Below are positions 51,317-58,575 of a stretch of DNA of 64,000 nt, piece by piece (within the stretch, counting starts at the first letter, position 1; each line of letters opens with the position of its first letter). A program made the position numbers and the translations under genes. The notes below the pieces were generated by a model. That model was given only the letters and a program-made list of their open reading frames with translations. It did not search any database and had not been told where the DNA came from. The stretch comes from Coriobacteriia bacterium. Its GTDB lineage: Bacteria; Actinomycetota; Coriobacteriia; Anaerosomatales; PALSA-660. The DNA is taken from assembly GCA_030652345.1 (NCBI GenBank), contig JAUSAU010000086.1:4324-68323 (forward strand), read 5' to 3'.

Positions 51317-52507
51317 CTAGTACAGGCCCGCGTTCGGCTTGAACATGACCTTGCCCGGGAACGTGTACTCGCCGTAGGACTTGATCAGCGCCTGCCCTTC
51401 CGCGGAGCGGATCCAGTTGCTGAAGTCCATGGCGCCGTCCCACTGGCGGGCGCCGGCGACCTCGATGACGCTGTACTGGTTGAAGTACGTGGCATCGCCC
51501 TCGTTCACGACGTCCAGGTTCGGCACGACGCCGAGGTTCTGGATGTTGAGCCACGTCGCGCGATCGGAGAGGGTGTAGCCGAGTGCGCCACCGTCGTTGG
51601 CAGCGGCGAGTGCCTGAGCCATGCCCATGACACCGGATGCCTTGTACCAGGACTGACCCGTCTGCGGGTTGGCCGGGTTCAGAGCGGCCCAGATCGCCTT
51701 CTCCTTGGTGTTCGTGCCCGACTTGTCGTTGCGCGAGTAGAACGTCGAGCCCGTCGTCGCGATCTTCTGGAATGCCGAGGATGCGGACTCGCCGACCAGC
51801 ACGCCGGCCGGGTTCGAGGTCTTCGGACCGACGAGCACGTAGTCGTTGTACATGACGCTGTGGCGATTCTTGCCCTTGTACTTCGAGGCAACGCCCGCCA
51901 CGAGGCCATTCATGAAGTCGACTTCCTGGGTCGGGCTGTGCGTGAGCAGGACGTCGGCGTCACCGCTGCCGCCGTAGGCGATCGCGGTTCCCGAGCCCAC
52001 GAAGAGCGCCTTGAGCGAATACTCGGGGCATGCGTGCAGGAACGCGGGGCCGAGGCGCTCGAAGAGGCCGGAGTCCTTGGTCGACGTCGTCGATGCAAGC
52101 GTGATGACGTACTTGACGCCCGGACCGCGCTTGACGGTCAGCGGGATGGTGCGCGAGAGGCGGGTACCGTAGCGAGCGCGGATGTAGAACTTGCCGCCGA
52201 GCTTCGGCGCGTACTTCCAGCTCCACCAACCGTTGGTACCGACGCGCGGTGCCGCGATCTTCGACCAGTATACGCGGCCCGGCTTGCGGATCTCGATGGT
52301 GACCGACTTGCCCTTGGTCGACCTCGGAAGCTTGCCGCTGAGCCTGAACGTGTGGGCCTTCACCTGATAGCGGCCATCGATGCTGAGGGTCGTGCGCGGA
52401 TAGGTGACCGCGCTCGCTGCGGTCGGAACGATCAGCGTCGCGAGGAATGCGGCGGAAACGGCGAGTGCCGCGATCCTCCTGACTGTCGAACCTGATGTGT
52501 GGCGCAT
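51317..52507 (-). CDS. tupA: TupA-type binding protein with an extra N-terminal beta-domain, second pair
   Basis: A 396-residue exported protein. A signal peptide (about 1-33, ending ASA) is followed by about 95 residues of a beta-rich domain (TTLSIDGRYQVKAHTFRLSGKL, YIRARYGTRLSRTIPLTVKRG) like bacterial Ig/carbohydrate modules, then a TupA domain: LASTTSTKDSGLFERL (oxyanion site TTST), LLTHSPTQEVDF, STFYSRNDKSGTNTKEK. There is no lipobox, so the N-terminal domain may attach it to the wall. The ATG at 52507 has GGAAAGGAG 6 bp upstream, part of the riboswitch. It heads the second transporter set. Confidence 0.9.
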   Translation of the reverse strand: MRHTSGSTVRRIAALAVSAAFLATLIVPTAASAVTYPRTTLSIDGRYQVKAHTFRLSGKLPRSTKGKSVTIEIRKPGRVYWSKIAAPRVGTNGWWSWKYAPKLGGKFYIRARYGTRLSRTIPLTVKRGPGVKYVITLASTTSTKDSGLFERLGPAFLHACPEYSLKALFVGSGTAIAYGGSGDADVLLTHSPTQEVDFMNGLVAGVASKYKGKNRHSVMYNDYVLVGPKTSNPAGVLVGESASSAFQKIATTGSTFYSRNDKSGTNTKEKAIWAALNPANPQTGQSWYKASGVMGMAQALAAANDGGALGYTLSDRATWLNIQNLGVVPNLDVVNEGDATYFNQYSVIEVAGARQWDGAMDFSNWIRSAEGQALIKSYGEYTFPGKVMFKPNAGLY

Positions 52508-52616
52508 GCATATCTCCTTTCCAAGTACGGGAGGCCTGGCGGTTTCCCGCGCGACCCTGTCGCCCCGGTCGCCGTTGCGAGCGCCACTCGCGGTAGGCCG
52601 GTCCGGGATCGGAGCC
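52508..52616 (-). ncRNA. Moco/tungsten-cofactor family riboswitch controlling the second tupA
   Basis: The transcript reads GGCTCCGATCCCGGACCG, an inner GCGAG/CTCGC hairpin, GCGACCGGGGCGACAGGGTCG, a GCGG-GAAA-CCGC hairpin with a GNRA loop, GCCTCCCG, then TTGGAAAGGAGATATGC and the start ATG. It shares its whole layout with the copy at 49153-49260. As there, the ribosome binding site adjoins the aptamer's 3' end and no terminator follows, so control is probably translational. Confidence 0.87.
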
Positions 52617-52718
52617 ACGCCGCTGCGGCGGCGCATACGGGGCCGGTAGAGCGGCTCCGGGTGAAACCAGTGCTGTGAACGTGCTCGGGGCATTCAGACC
52701 CACCCCGGAAGCGCCGAC

Positions 52719-53339
52719 CTACTTGACCGGCACCATGCTGGCCGCGACCGCCTTGAGCTCCTCGAAGCTCACGTCACCGGCGAGCTCGACCAGCGTGCCC
52801 TTCGCGTAGTAGATGATGTACTTCGGTGAATTCGGGTCGGCGGGATCCTCGTACATGACATCGCCGCTCTCTGACCCCCAGGGGACCTTCGTGCCGCTGA
52901 CCGCGTCGGGCTCGCGCGTCTTGGGACTGCCCTGAGTGAAGACGATCGCCTTGTCGCCGCTCGCGAACGCGATGTCACAGACGAGGCCGCTTCCGGGCTC
53001 GAACTCGACGACGTCGACGTTGTCGATCTTGAATCCCTTCGGGATGTACATGGGCCACCACACGGGTCCCTTGAAGCTCTTCGCAAACGTGCCGACCCTC
53101 GCCGGCCATGGACCCTTGACCGGGGCGGCGGGGGTAGCGGTAGCGGGAGAGGTCGGGTCGACGGGCGCGCTGGGATCCGCGGCCATCGTCGCCTGGACAG
53201 TGCCCGTGGAGTCGACGGCCGCCTCGGGATCCGAGAGGTCGATCGAGGGAGGCGGAGCACACCCGGCGAGTGCCACCAGCGACAGGCACGCCGCGACCAG
53301 CGCGAGGCGGAGTGCAGCGGTTCCCTGAACCGGTCGCAT
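52719..53339 (-). CDS. Lipoprotein, unknown function, paralogue 1
   Basis: A 206-residue lipoprotein with lipobox LAGC (Cys at about 27), a Pro/Thr/Ala-rich linker (about 30-78) and a C-terminal domain of about 125 residues (RVGTFAKSFKGPVWWPMYIPKG, VCDIAFASGDKAIVFTQGSPKTRE). Its neighbour at 53500-54123 is a clear paralogue with the same architecture. No function can be assigned. The linker suggests a ligand-binding domain held away from the membrane. Confidence 0.7.
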   Translation of the reverse strand: MRPVQGTAALRLALVAACLSLVALAGCAPPPSIDLSDPEAAVDSTGTVQATMAADPSAPVDPTSPATATPAAPVKGPWPARVGTFAKSFKGPVWWPMYIPKGFKIDNVDVVEFEPGSGLVCDIAFASGDKAIVFTQGSPKTREPDAVSGTKVPWGSESGDVMYEDPADPNSPKYIIYYAKGTLVELAGDVSFEELKAVAASMVPVK

Positions 53340-53435
53340 GGATACCCCTTTCAGATCGGCCGGGACGGCTACCCGTCACGGGCCCGCACGGTATGCCGGC
53401 CGCGTGAGCCAGCCAAGGATATACCGCTTGAAGGG

Positions 53436-53475
53436 GATAAAACAACGCACCCTAAGAAAATACCTAGGGTGCGTT
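53436..53475 (-). terminator. Rho-independent terminator of lipoprotein paralogue 2
   Basis: An 11 bp perfect stem, AACGCACCCTA and TAGGGTGCGTT, with a 10 base loop, is followed on the minus strand by GTTTTATC. It lies about 25 bp after the paralogue 2 stop codon. A textbook terminator and the best in the window. Confidence 0.9.
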
Positions 53476-53499
53476 CTGATACGCGGCAGACCGGTCCGC

Positions 53500-54123
53500 C
53501 TATTTGACGCGCACCATGCCCGCCGCGACCGCCTTGAGCTGATCGAATGTCGCATCACCGGCGATCTCGGCCAGTGTGCCGCCCTTGCTGTAGACGATCA
53601 TCTTCGGGCTCGACGTATCCTCAGGGTCCTCGTGCACGACGTCGGCGGTCTCGGTGCCCCACGGCACCTTGCCGACCGACACGATGGGATACTCGCGCGT
53701 CTTCGGGCTGCCCTGGATGAAGCCGATGTACTTCTCGCCGCCGATGAGCGCGACGTCACAGATGAGGCCGGCGCCCGGCTCGAGTTCGAGCACGTCCACC
53801 ATGTCGACGGCGAAGCCCTTCGGCACGGTCACCGGATACCACGTCGGCCCGGCGAACTTCTTGGCGAAGGTGCCGACCTTGACCGGCCATCCCGCTGGGG
53901 CGATCGGTCCGGGTGCGGCGGCGTCCGTGGCCGACTCGGCGTCGCCGGGCCCCTCGCCAATCGGCGCCTGTGACTCCTCGGCCGACGGAGTCTCCGTGAC
54001 GGCACCGGCGGGAGCCTCGATATTGACGCTCGGGGGTGCGCATCCGACCGCCGCCATCGCCAGCATCCCGGCAAGGCCCAGACCGAACGCAGTGCGCAGT
54101 CGCAGAGGCGTTGAAGGCCGCAT
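53500..54123 (-). CDS. Lipoprotein, unknown function, paralogue 2
   Basis: A 207-residue lipoprotein with lipobox AVGC (Cys at about 23), an acidic low-complexity linker and the same C-terminal domain as paralogue 1: KVGTFAKKFAGPTWYPVTVPKGF, LICDVALIGGEKYIGFIQGSPKTREY, VPWGTETADVVHEDPED. The ATG at 54123 has GAGAGGGG 5 bp upstream. The two genes are separated by a terminator, so they are expressed separately after a tandem duplication. Confidence 0.7.
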   Translation of the reverse strand: MRPSTPLRLRTAFGLGLAGMLAMAAVGCAPPSVNIEAPAGAVTETPSAEESQAPIGEGPGDAESATDAAAPGPIAPAGWPVKVGTFAKKFAGPTWYPVTVPKGFAVDMVDVLELEPGAGLICDVALIGGEKYIGFIQGSPKTREYPIVSVGKVPWGTETADVVHEDPEDTSSPKMIVYSKGGTLAEIAGDATFDQLKAVAAGMVRVK

Positions 54124-54204
54124 GCGGTCCCCTCTCACAGGTGAGCATTCTCACCGGAGACTATACCGCTCCGAGGCCGGAAGACGCGCCGGTCGCACCG
54201 ATTC

Positions 54205-55098
54205 TCAGCGGCCGAGAGCCTCGCGGAGGTACTCCGTGAGCGCGGCGGCGGCGCGGGACCGGGTACCGCGCGGCGTCACGGCGAACAGTGGCCGGGGGAC
54301 CGGGAAGTGCGGGACGACGAGCTGGGACACGGTCCCGAGGGTCAGCGCCTTGTCGGCCATCCAGTGGCTCACCACACCGATCCCCATACCACCCTCGACC
54401 GCACTCACGATCGCCTCGCTCGTCCCGAGCTCCATCACGACCTGGAGTTCCAGCGGATCGGCGCCGCCGAGCCGCAGCGCCTCCTCGAAGACGATACGGG
54501 TGCCCGAGCCCTGCTCCCGCATGATGAACGGGCGCTCGGCGACCTCGGCGAGGGTGAGGTCGGATCGACCTGCCAGGCCGCTGTCCGAGGGCGCGATCAT
54601 GAGGAGCTGGTCGACGCCCATCTCCTCGTACTCGACCTTGGCGCCGGGGATCCGCGCACCCGTCATGCCGAAGTGGACATCGCCTGACTCCACGTGCGAG
54701 ATCACATCGGCCGTGTCGTAGACACGCAGCGAGACCGTGACTTCCGGATACTGCTTCAGGAACGGACCGAGCAGGCGCGGCAGGACGTATTGGCCCGGTG
54801 TGGTCGACGCGGCGAGCTCGAGGTGACCTCCGACAACCGAGGACATCTTCTCGATCTCGTCGCGGGCGGCGTCGACCTCGCGCAGGACCTTGCGCGCATA
54901 CGGCAGCAGCGCGCGGCCGGCCTCGGTCAGATCGATCTTGCGATAGCGGCGCTCGAGCACGGTCGCGCCCAGATCGGACTCCAGACTCTGGATCTGCATC
55001 GTGACCGCCGGCTGCGAGAGCCCCATCGCGCGGGCCGCTCCCGAGAACGTTCCGTGTTCGACGATCGCGACGAACGCGCGCAGGTGGCTGATGTTCAT
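54205..55098 (-). CDS. LysR-family transcriptional regulator
   Basis: A 297-residue regulator with an N-terminal winged helix (about 1-60; GTFSGAARAMGLSQPAVTMQIQSLE) and a LysR substrate-binding domain (about 90-290) of the CysB/selenium-associated group. Its position between the tungsten/molybdenum cluster and the metal-uptake operon is compatible with sensing an oxyanion or sulfur metabolite, but no ligand is evident. It is transcribed away from the Fur-family gene, which may share its upstream region. Confidence 0.9.
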   Translation of the reverse strand: MNISHLRAFVAIVEHGTFSGAARAMGLSQPAVTMQIQSLESDLGATVLERRYRKIDLTEAGRALLPYARKVLREVDAARDEIEKMSSVVGGHLELAASTTPGQYVLPRLLGPFLKQYPEVTVSLRVYDTADVISHVESGDVHFGMTGARIPGAKVEYEEMGVDQLLMIAPSDSGLAGRSDLTLAEVAERPFIMREQGSGTRIVFEEALRLGGADPLELQVVMELGTSEAIVSAVEGGMGIGVVSHWMADKALTLGTVSQLVVPHFPVPRPLFAVTPRGTRSRAAAALTEYLREALGR

Positions 55099-55175
55099 CG
55101 GGCGGGCCCCTTCGGTCTGGCGACACTATCAGCGCTGATGATACTTCAGGGCCGCCCCATTCGCGCAGCCTCGGT

Positions 55176-55202
55176 TTGGACCACCGTCCTGAGCGGTATG
55201 AT
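55176..55202 (+). promoter_or_regulatory. Promoter of the Fur-family/ECF transporter operon
   Basis: TTGGAC (55176-55181) and TATGAT (55197-55202), 15 bp apart (16 if the -35 is read as TTTGGA). The -10 is good. The palindrome immediately downstream would cover the transcription start. Confidence 0.55.
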
Positions 55203-55204
55203 TC

Positions 55205-55221
55205 GTGAGAATCATTCTCAC
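55205..55221 (+). promoter_or_regulatory. Fur-type operator GTGAGAAT-C-ATTCTCAC
   Basis: A perfect 8+8 bp palindrome with a single central base lies 3 bp after the -10 and 15 bp before the TTG start of the Fur-family gene. Its shape (TGAGAATCATTCTCA core) is that of a Fur/Zur/Nur box. It should allow autorepression of the operon. Confidence 0.8.
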
Positions 55222-55235
55222 TTGGAGGTGCCGGA

Positions 55236-55676
55236 TTGACAGCTGTGGACCGCGAACTCGTCACCACGGCATACGGGGGAGGACGGGCCAGTGCACCGCG
55301 CCTGGCGATCGCACGCGCGGTGCTCGGGATGCAGGGTGCGTTCACGATCGACGACCTCGCCCGCTCCGCCCGGGTGACGGACTCCGGGATCGGGACGGCG
55401 ACGATCTACCGCGCTATCGCCTCGATGTCGGCCGCGGGCTTCATCGAGTCGATCGGCGGGCGCGACGGTACCGCGATCTACATACGATGTGCCGAGCACG
55501 GCCATCACCATCATCTCGTCTGTACGTCGTGCGGGGCCGTCGCACACACGCCGTGCCCCGTCGACCGTGCGGTCATCGACCACGCCGGCGCTCAGGGCTA
55601 CCTCGTCACCGGCCACGAGGTCAATCTCTACGGACTCTGCGCCCGATGCCTGCCGCACCAGGCGGTCGGGTCGTGA
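55236..55676 (+). CDS. Fur-family metal-responsive repressor
   Basis: A 146-residue regulator. The winged helix (about 15-80) has the Fur-like RxxIARAVLGM start and GTATIYRAIASMSAAGFIES recognition helix. The metal sites include the His cluster AEHGHHHHLVC (about 87-97) and two CxxC pairs (CTSCG, CARC), the structural zinc site. A TTG start at 55236 is fixed by GGAGGT 6 bp upstream. The gene overlaps and precedes cobalt/nickel transporter genes, which makes a nickel or cobalt co-repressor more likely than iron. Confidence 0.88.
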   Translation: MTAVDRELVTTAYGGGRASAPRLAIARAVLGMQGAFTIDDLARSARVTDSGIGTATIYRAIASMSAAGFIESIGGRDGTAIYIRCAEHGHHHHLVCTSCGAVAHTPCPVDRAVIDHAGAQGYLVTGHEVNLYGLCARCLPHQAVGS

Positions 55677-56476
55677 GCCATATCCACATCCCCGATGGAG
55701 TGCTGCCGGTCTGGCTGTGGGTCATCGGGTGGATGCTCACGCTGGTCGCGGTGCGCGTCGCCTCGTCTGTCGCCAAGCGCGCGGACGTTCGGCGCAAGGT
55801 GCCGCTTCTCGGCGTTGTGGCGGCCCTCGTACTCGTCTCGATGTCGAGTGAGATCGTCCCGATCGCGTACCACATCAACCTGACCGTCGTGGCCGGCGTC
55901 CTCCTCGGACCCGCGCTCTCCGTGATCGCCGCATTCATCATCGAGATCGTGCTGGCGCTGCTCGGACACGGAGGCGTCACGGTCATCGGGCTCAACACGC
56001 TGATGATCGGTGGGGAGATGGTGTTGGGGTGGGCGCTGTTCCGCCTCTTCCTGCGCCTGCTCGGACCGCGGCGCATCCGGTGGTCTGCCGGTGTCGCGAC
56101 CGTGCTCACGTTGGCCATCACGACGACGGCACTCGTGGGGATCGTCGCGCTGGCGGGCGGCGGCGCGGCCACGGGACGCGAGACCGGCGCGCTCGACCCG
56201 GCGTCCCTGACCTTCAAGAACCCGTTCGGCGCCGGCATCTTCTCGGTGAACACGCTGAGAGGTGAGGTGGGATCGGCGGTGCCTGCGGACACGGGCCTGT
56301 CTGTCGGCCGCTTCGCGGCGGTCGTCTACACACTGGCGCCGATCGGCTGGCTCATCGAGGCACTCGTAACGGCCGCGACACTCGGATATGTGGCGCGCGT
56401 CCGGCCCGGTCTGCTCTCCGCGGGCGCGCTCGGCGCGACCCGTGTGTCCCCGGCGGGCGACGAGGGAGCGCACTAG
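55673..56476 (+). CDS. cbiM: CbiM/NikM-type substrate-binding membrane component of an ECF transporter
   Basis: A 267-residue membrane protein. The N-terminus SHIHIPDGVLPVWLW carries the metal-binding Met-x-His motif of CbiM/NikM. It has about seven helices and a long external loop near 175-215 (NPFGAGIFSVNTLRGEVGSAV) that may do the work of CbiN. The GTG at 55673 overlaps the Fur-family stop by 4 bp. Nickel or cobalt is expected; which one cannot be told from sequence. Confidence 0.88.
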   Translation: MSHIHIPDGVLPVWLWVIGWMLTLVAVRVASSVAKRADVRRKVPLLGVVAALVLVSMSSEIVPIAYHINLTVVAGVLLGPALSVIAAFIIEIVLALLGHGGVTVIGLNTLMIGGEMVLGWALFRLFLRLLGPRRIRWSAGVATVLTLAITTTALVGIVALAGGGAATGRETGALDPASLTFKNPFGAGIFSVNTLRGEVGSAVPADTGLSVGRFAAVVYTLAPIGWLIEALVTAATLGYVARVRPGLLSAGALGATRVSPAGDEGAH

Positions 56477-57277
56477 ATGGATATCCGCGTCGTCGACCTC
56501 TCAGCGACCAGCGGCACGTCCGACCTGCACCGGGCCGGGACGCTGTCGAAGCTCGCTGCGTTCACCTGCATCCTCGCAGCCGTCGTGGTCCAGCAGAACG
56601 CCCTGATCATCGCAGCGCTCCTGCTCGCGCTCGCCTCGCTCGCCATCGACTCGCGACTGCCGCTTCGCGTCGTACTCGGACTCGCCGCCTACCCCGGCAT
56701 CTTCGCGGCGCTCTTCGCGCTCGCGGCGGCACCGGGGCTCCTCGGAGGCGCGCTGTTCGTGCTGAAGGCGATGACGGCGGCACTCGCGGCCGTCATCCTC
56801 GTGTTCACCACTCCCTACCCGCAGATCTTCGCCGTCGTCCAGCGTCTCACCCCGGAGATCGTCGGCGACTCCCTGCTGATGACGTATCGGTCGCTGTTCC
56901 TGCTCGCCGAGAAGTTCGACCGGTTGCGCATGTCGGTCAGGCTCAGGTCCGGGCTGTCCACGGGCCACCCGGTCCGCGCCGCGCAAGCGACGGCGGGGGC
57001 ACTCGGCGGGCTGGTGCTCTACGCACTTGACCTCTCCCAGCGCGAATACGACGTCCTGCGCCTTCGCGGCTATCAGGGCCGGCTTCGCCTGACGCTCGCA
57101 CGGAGCGGGAACGCCGGCTTCGACGCGGCGCTCGTGGCGGGAGCCGCGATCGTGTTGGCGGTCGCGACCGGCTTCCGAATCGCCGGTCCGGCGCTGACGC
57201 CCTACTCGTGGCTGCCTGCCGCGGCGGCCATGCTCACGCTACTCGCAGTGACCATCGGAAGGATGATCGCGCGATGA
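56477..57277 (+). CDS. cbiQ: CbiQ-type ECF transporter T component
   Basis: A 266-residue membrane protein with about five helices and the T-component coupling motifs in the cytoplasmic part (RLRMSVRLRSGLSTG and YDVLRLRGYQGRLRL, the two Ala-Arg-Gly-like helices that contact the ATPase). It begins directly after the cbiM stop and ends in overlap with cbiO. Confidence 0.9.
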   Translation: MDIRVVDLSATSGTSDLHRAGTLSKLAAFTCILAAVVVQQNALIIAALLLALASLAIDSRLPLRVVLGLAAYPGIFAALFALAAAPGLLGGALFVLKAMTAALAAVILVFTTPYPQIFAVVQRLTPEIVGDSLLMTYRSLFLLAEKFDRLRMSVRLRSGLSTGHPVRAAQATAGALGGLVLYALDLSQREYDVLRLRGYQGRLRLTLARSGNAGFDAALVAGAAIVLAVATGFRIAGPALTPYSWLPAAAAMLTLLAVTIGRMIAR

Positions 57278-58170
57278 CCACCGGACGCACCTACCCTGCC
57301 GCAGGACACGATCACGCGCATACCGAGGGATGCGAGACGATCGTCCGCGTCCACTGCGTGAAGCACTCGTACGAGGACGGGACGCGTGTCGACCTGTGCG
57401 GACTCGAGTTCACTGCGGACCGTGGTTCGCGCGTGGCGATACTGGGGCCCAACGGCTCCGGCAAGACCACGATGCTCTTCCATATCCTCGGACTGCTCGC
57501 CGCGCAGGAAGGTGAGGTCACCGTATTCGGAGTCGATCCCTCGCGACGCTGGGCCGACGTCCGGCGCCGGGTCGGCGTGGTCCTGCAGAACGTGGACGAA
57601 CAACTCATCGCTCCGACGGTGCTTGACGACGTGGCTTTCTCTCCGCGTCAGTACGGGCTGCCGGAGTCCGAGGCGGTCGAGCGAGCGGAGCGCGCGCTGG
57701 CCCTGCTGGGGATCGACGCACTCGCGGCCCGCGTGCCGCACAACCTCTCGGGCGGCGAGAAACGCAAGGTCGCGCTGGCGGGCGCGCTGGTCATGGATCC
57801 CGAACTCCTCGTCCTCGACGAGCCGTTCGAGGGACTCGACCCGGCCTCGCGAGCCGCCCTGATCGAACTCCTCGAGCGACTCTCACGTGAGCGCGGACTC
57901 ACGATCGTCATGTCGACGCATGACATCGACTCGGTCCCCGAATTCGCCGACTACGCGTACGTACTCCAGCCGGGCGGGCGGATCGTGCTCAAGGGCACGC
58001 CGCAGGAGGTGTTCGCGCGCGCCGACGTCATGAGCGCGAGCAACATCCGACCGCCGGTGCTCGCTGCGCTGTTCGCGCGGCTACGCGATGCGGATCCGAG
58101 CGCACCCGAGGCGGCACTGACCGTCGACGAGGCGTCCGACGCGCTCGCGGGCTGGAAGGCCGGGCGCTGA
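57274..58170 (+). CDS. cbiO: CbiO-type ECF transporter ATPase
   Basis: A 298-residue ATPase: a His-rich N-terminal extension (AAGHDHAHTEGC), Walker A GPNGSGKTT (about 67-75), Q-loop VVLQNVDEQLIAP, signature LSGGEKRKVALAGAL (about 160-174), Walker B LLVLDEPFEGLDP and H-loop STHDID. The His-rich extension may bind the transported metal. ATG at 57274 overlaps the cbiQ stop (ATGA). Confidence 0.93.
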   Translation: MTTGRTYPAAGHDHAHTEGCETIVRVHCVKHSYEDGTRVDLCGLEFTADRGSRVAILGPNGSGKTTMLFHILGLLAAQEGEVTVFGVDPSRRWADVRRRVGVVLQNVDEQLIAPTVLDDVAFSPRQYGLPESEAVERAERALALLGIDALAARVPHNLSGGEKRKVALAGALVMDPELLVLDEPFEGLDPASRAALIELLERLSRERGLTIVMSTHDIDSVPEFADYAYVLQPGGRIVLKGTPQEVFARADVMSASNIRPPVLAALFARLRDADPSAPEAALTVDEASDALAGWKAGR

Positions 58171-58203
58171 TCACAGAGCGGTGGCCGACGAACAACCGTA
58201 CGA

Positions 58204-58575
58204 TCAGCGATCCTCGCCGTGTTCGGGTGGCGCGCTGACGAGACGCCCCCGTGCCCGCTGGACCGGGAGCGACACCAGGATCACCGAGAAGATGAACGCG
58301 AACGAACTGGCCACATGCCCGTTCACCCGCGCCCAGACCATGCCGACCGCGAACAGCACGATCGCGACGACGAGGAACGCGTTGTCCACGCGCGTCCGGG
58401 CGCGCCATGCGAACGGCCACGCCGCGAGCGCACCGAGGGCCGCGGACAGGATCACTTCAGCGCGCCACGGCCAGACCTTCTGGAACAGCAGGTCGACGAA
58501 CGTGGCGAGACCGAGAGCGGCCGCGGCCAGGATCATGCGCGCCGGCGCGGGCAGACGGCCGAACCATTCGATCAC
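58204..58575 (-). CDS. Small four-helix membrane protein, unknown function
   Basis: A 123-residue protein of four hydrophobic segments (about 11-27, 31-47, 60-80 and 85-102), with the GTG start at 58575 overlapping the flavodiiron protein stop (GTGA). No motif is recognisable. Translational coupling suggests a function linked to the flavodiiron protein, but this is position only. Confidence 0.55.
   Translation of the reverse strand: MIEWFGRLPAPARMILAAAALGLATFVDLLFQKVWPWRAEVILSAALGALAAWPFAWRARTRVDNAFLVVAIVLFAVGMVWARVNGHVASSFAFIFSVILVSLPVQRARGRLVSAPPEHGEDR

Noticed and set aside
8289..52672. A 12-base word GGTGAAACCAGT shared by two intergenic regions (about 8289 and 52661)
   Set aside because: By chance alone many 12-base words are shared within 64 kb, and the two places have no common context.
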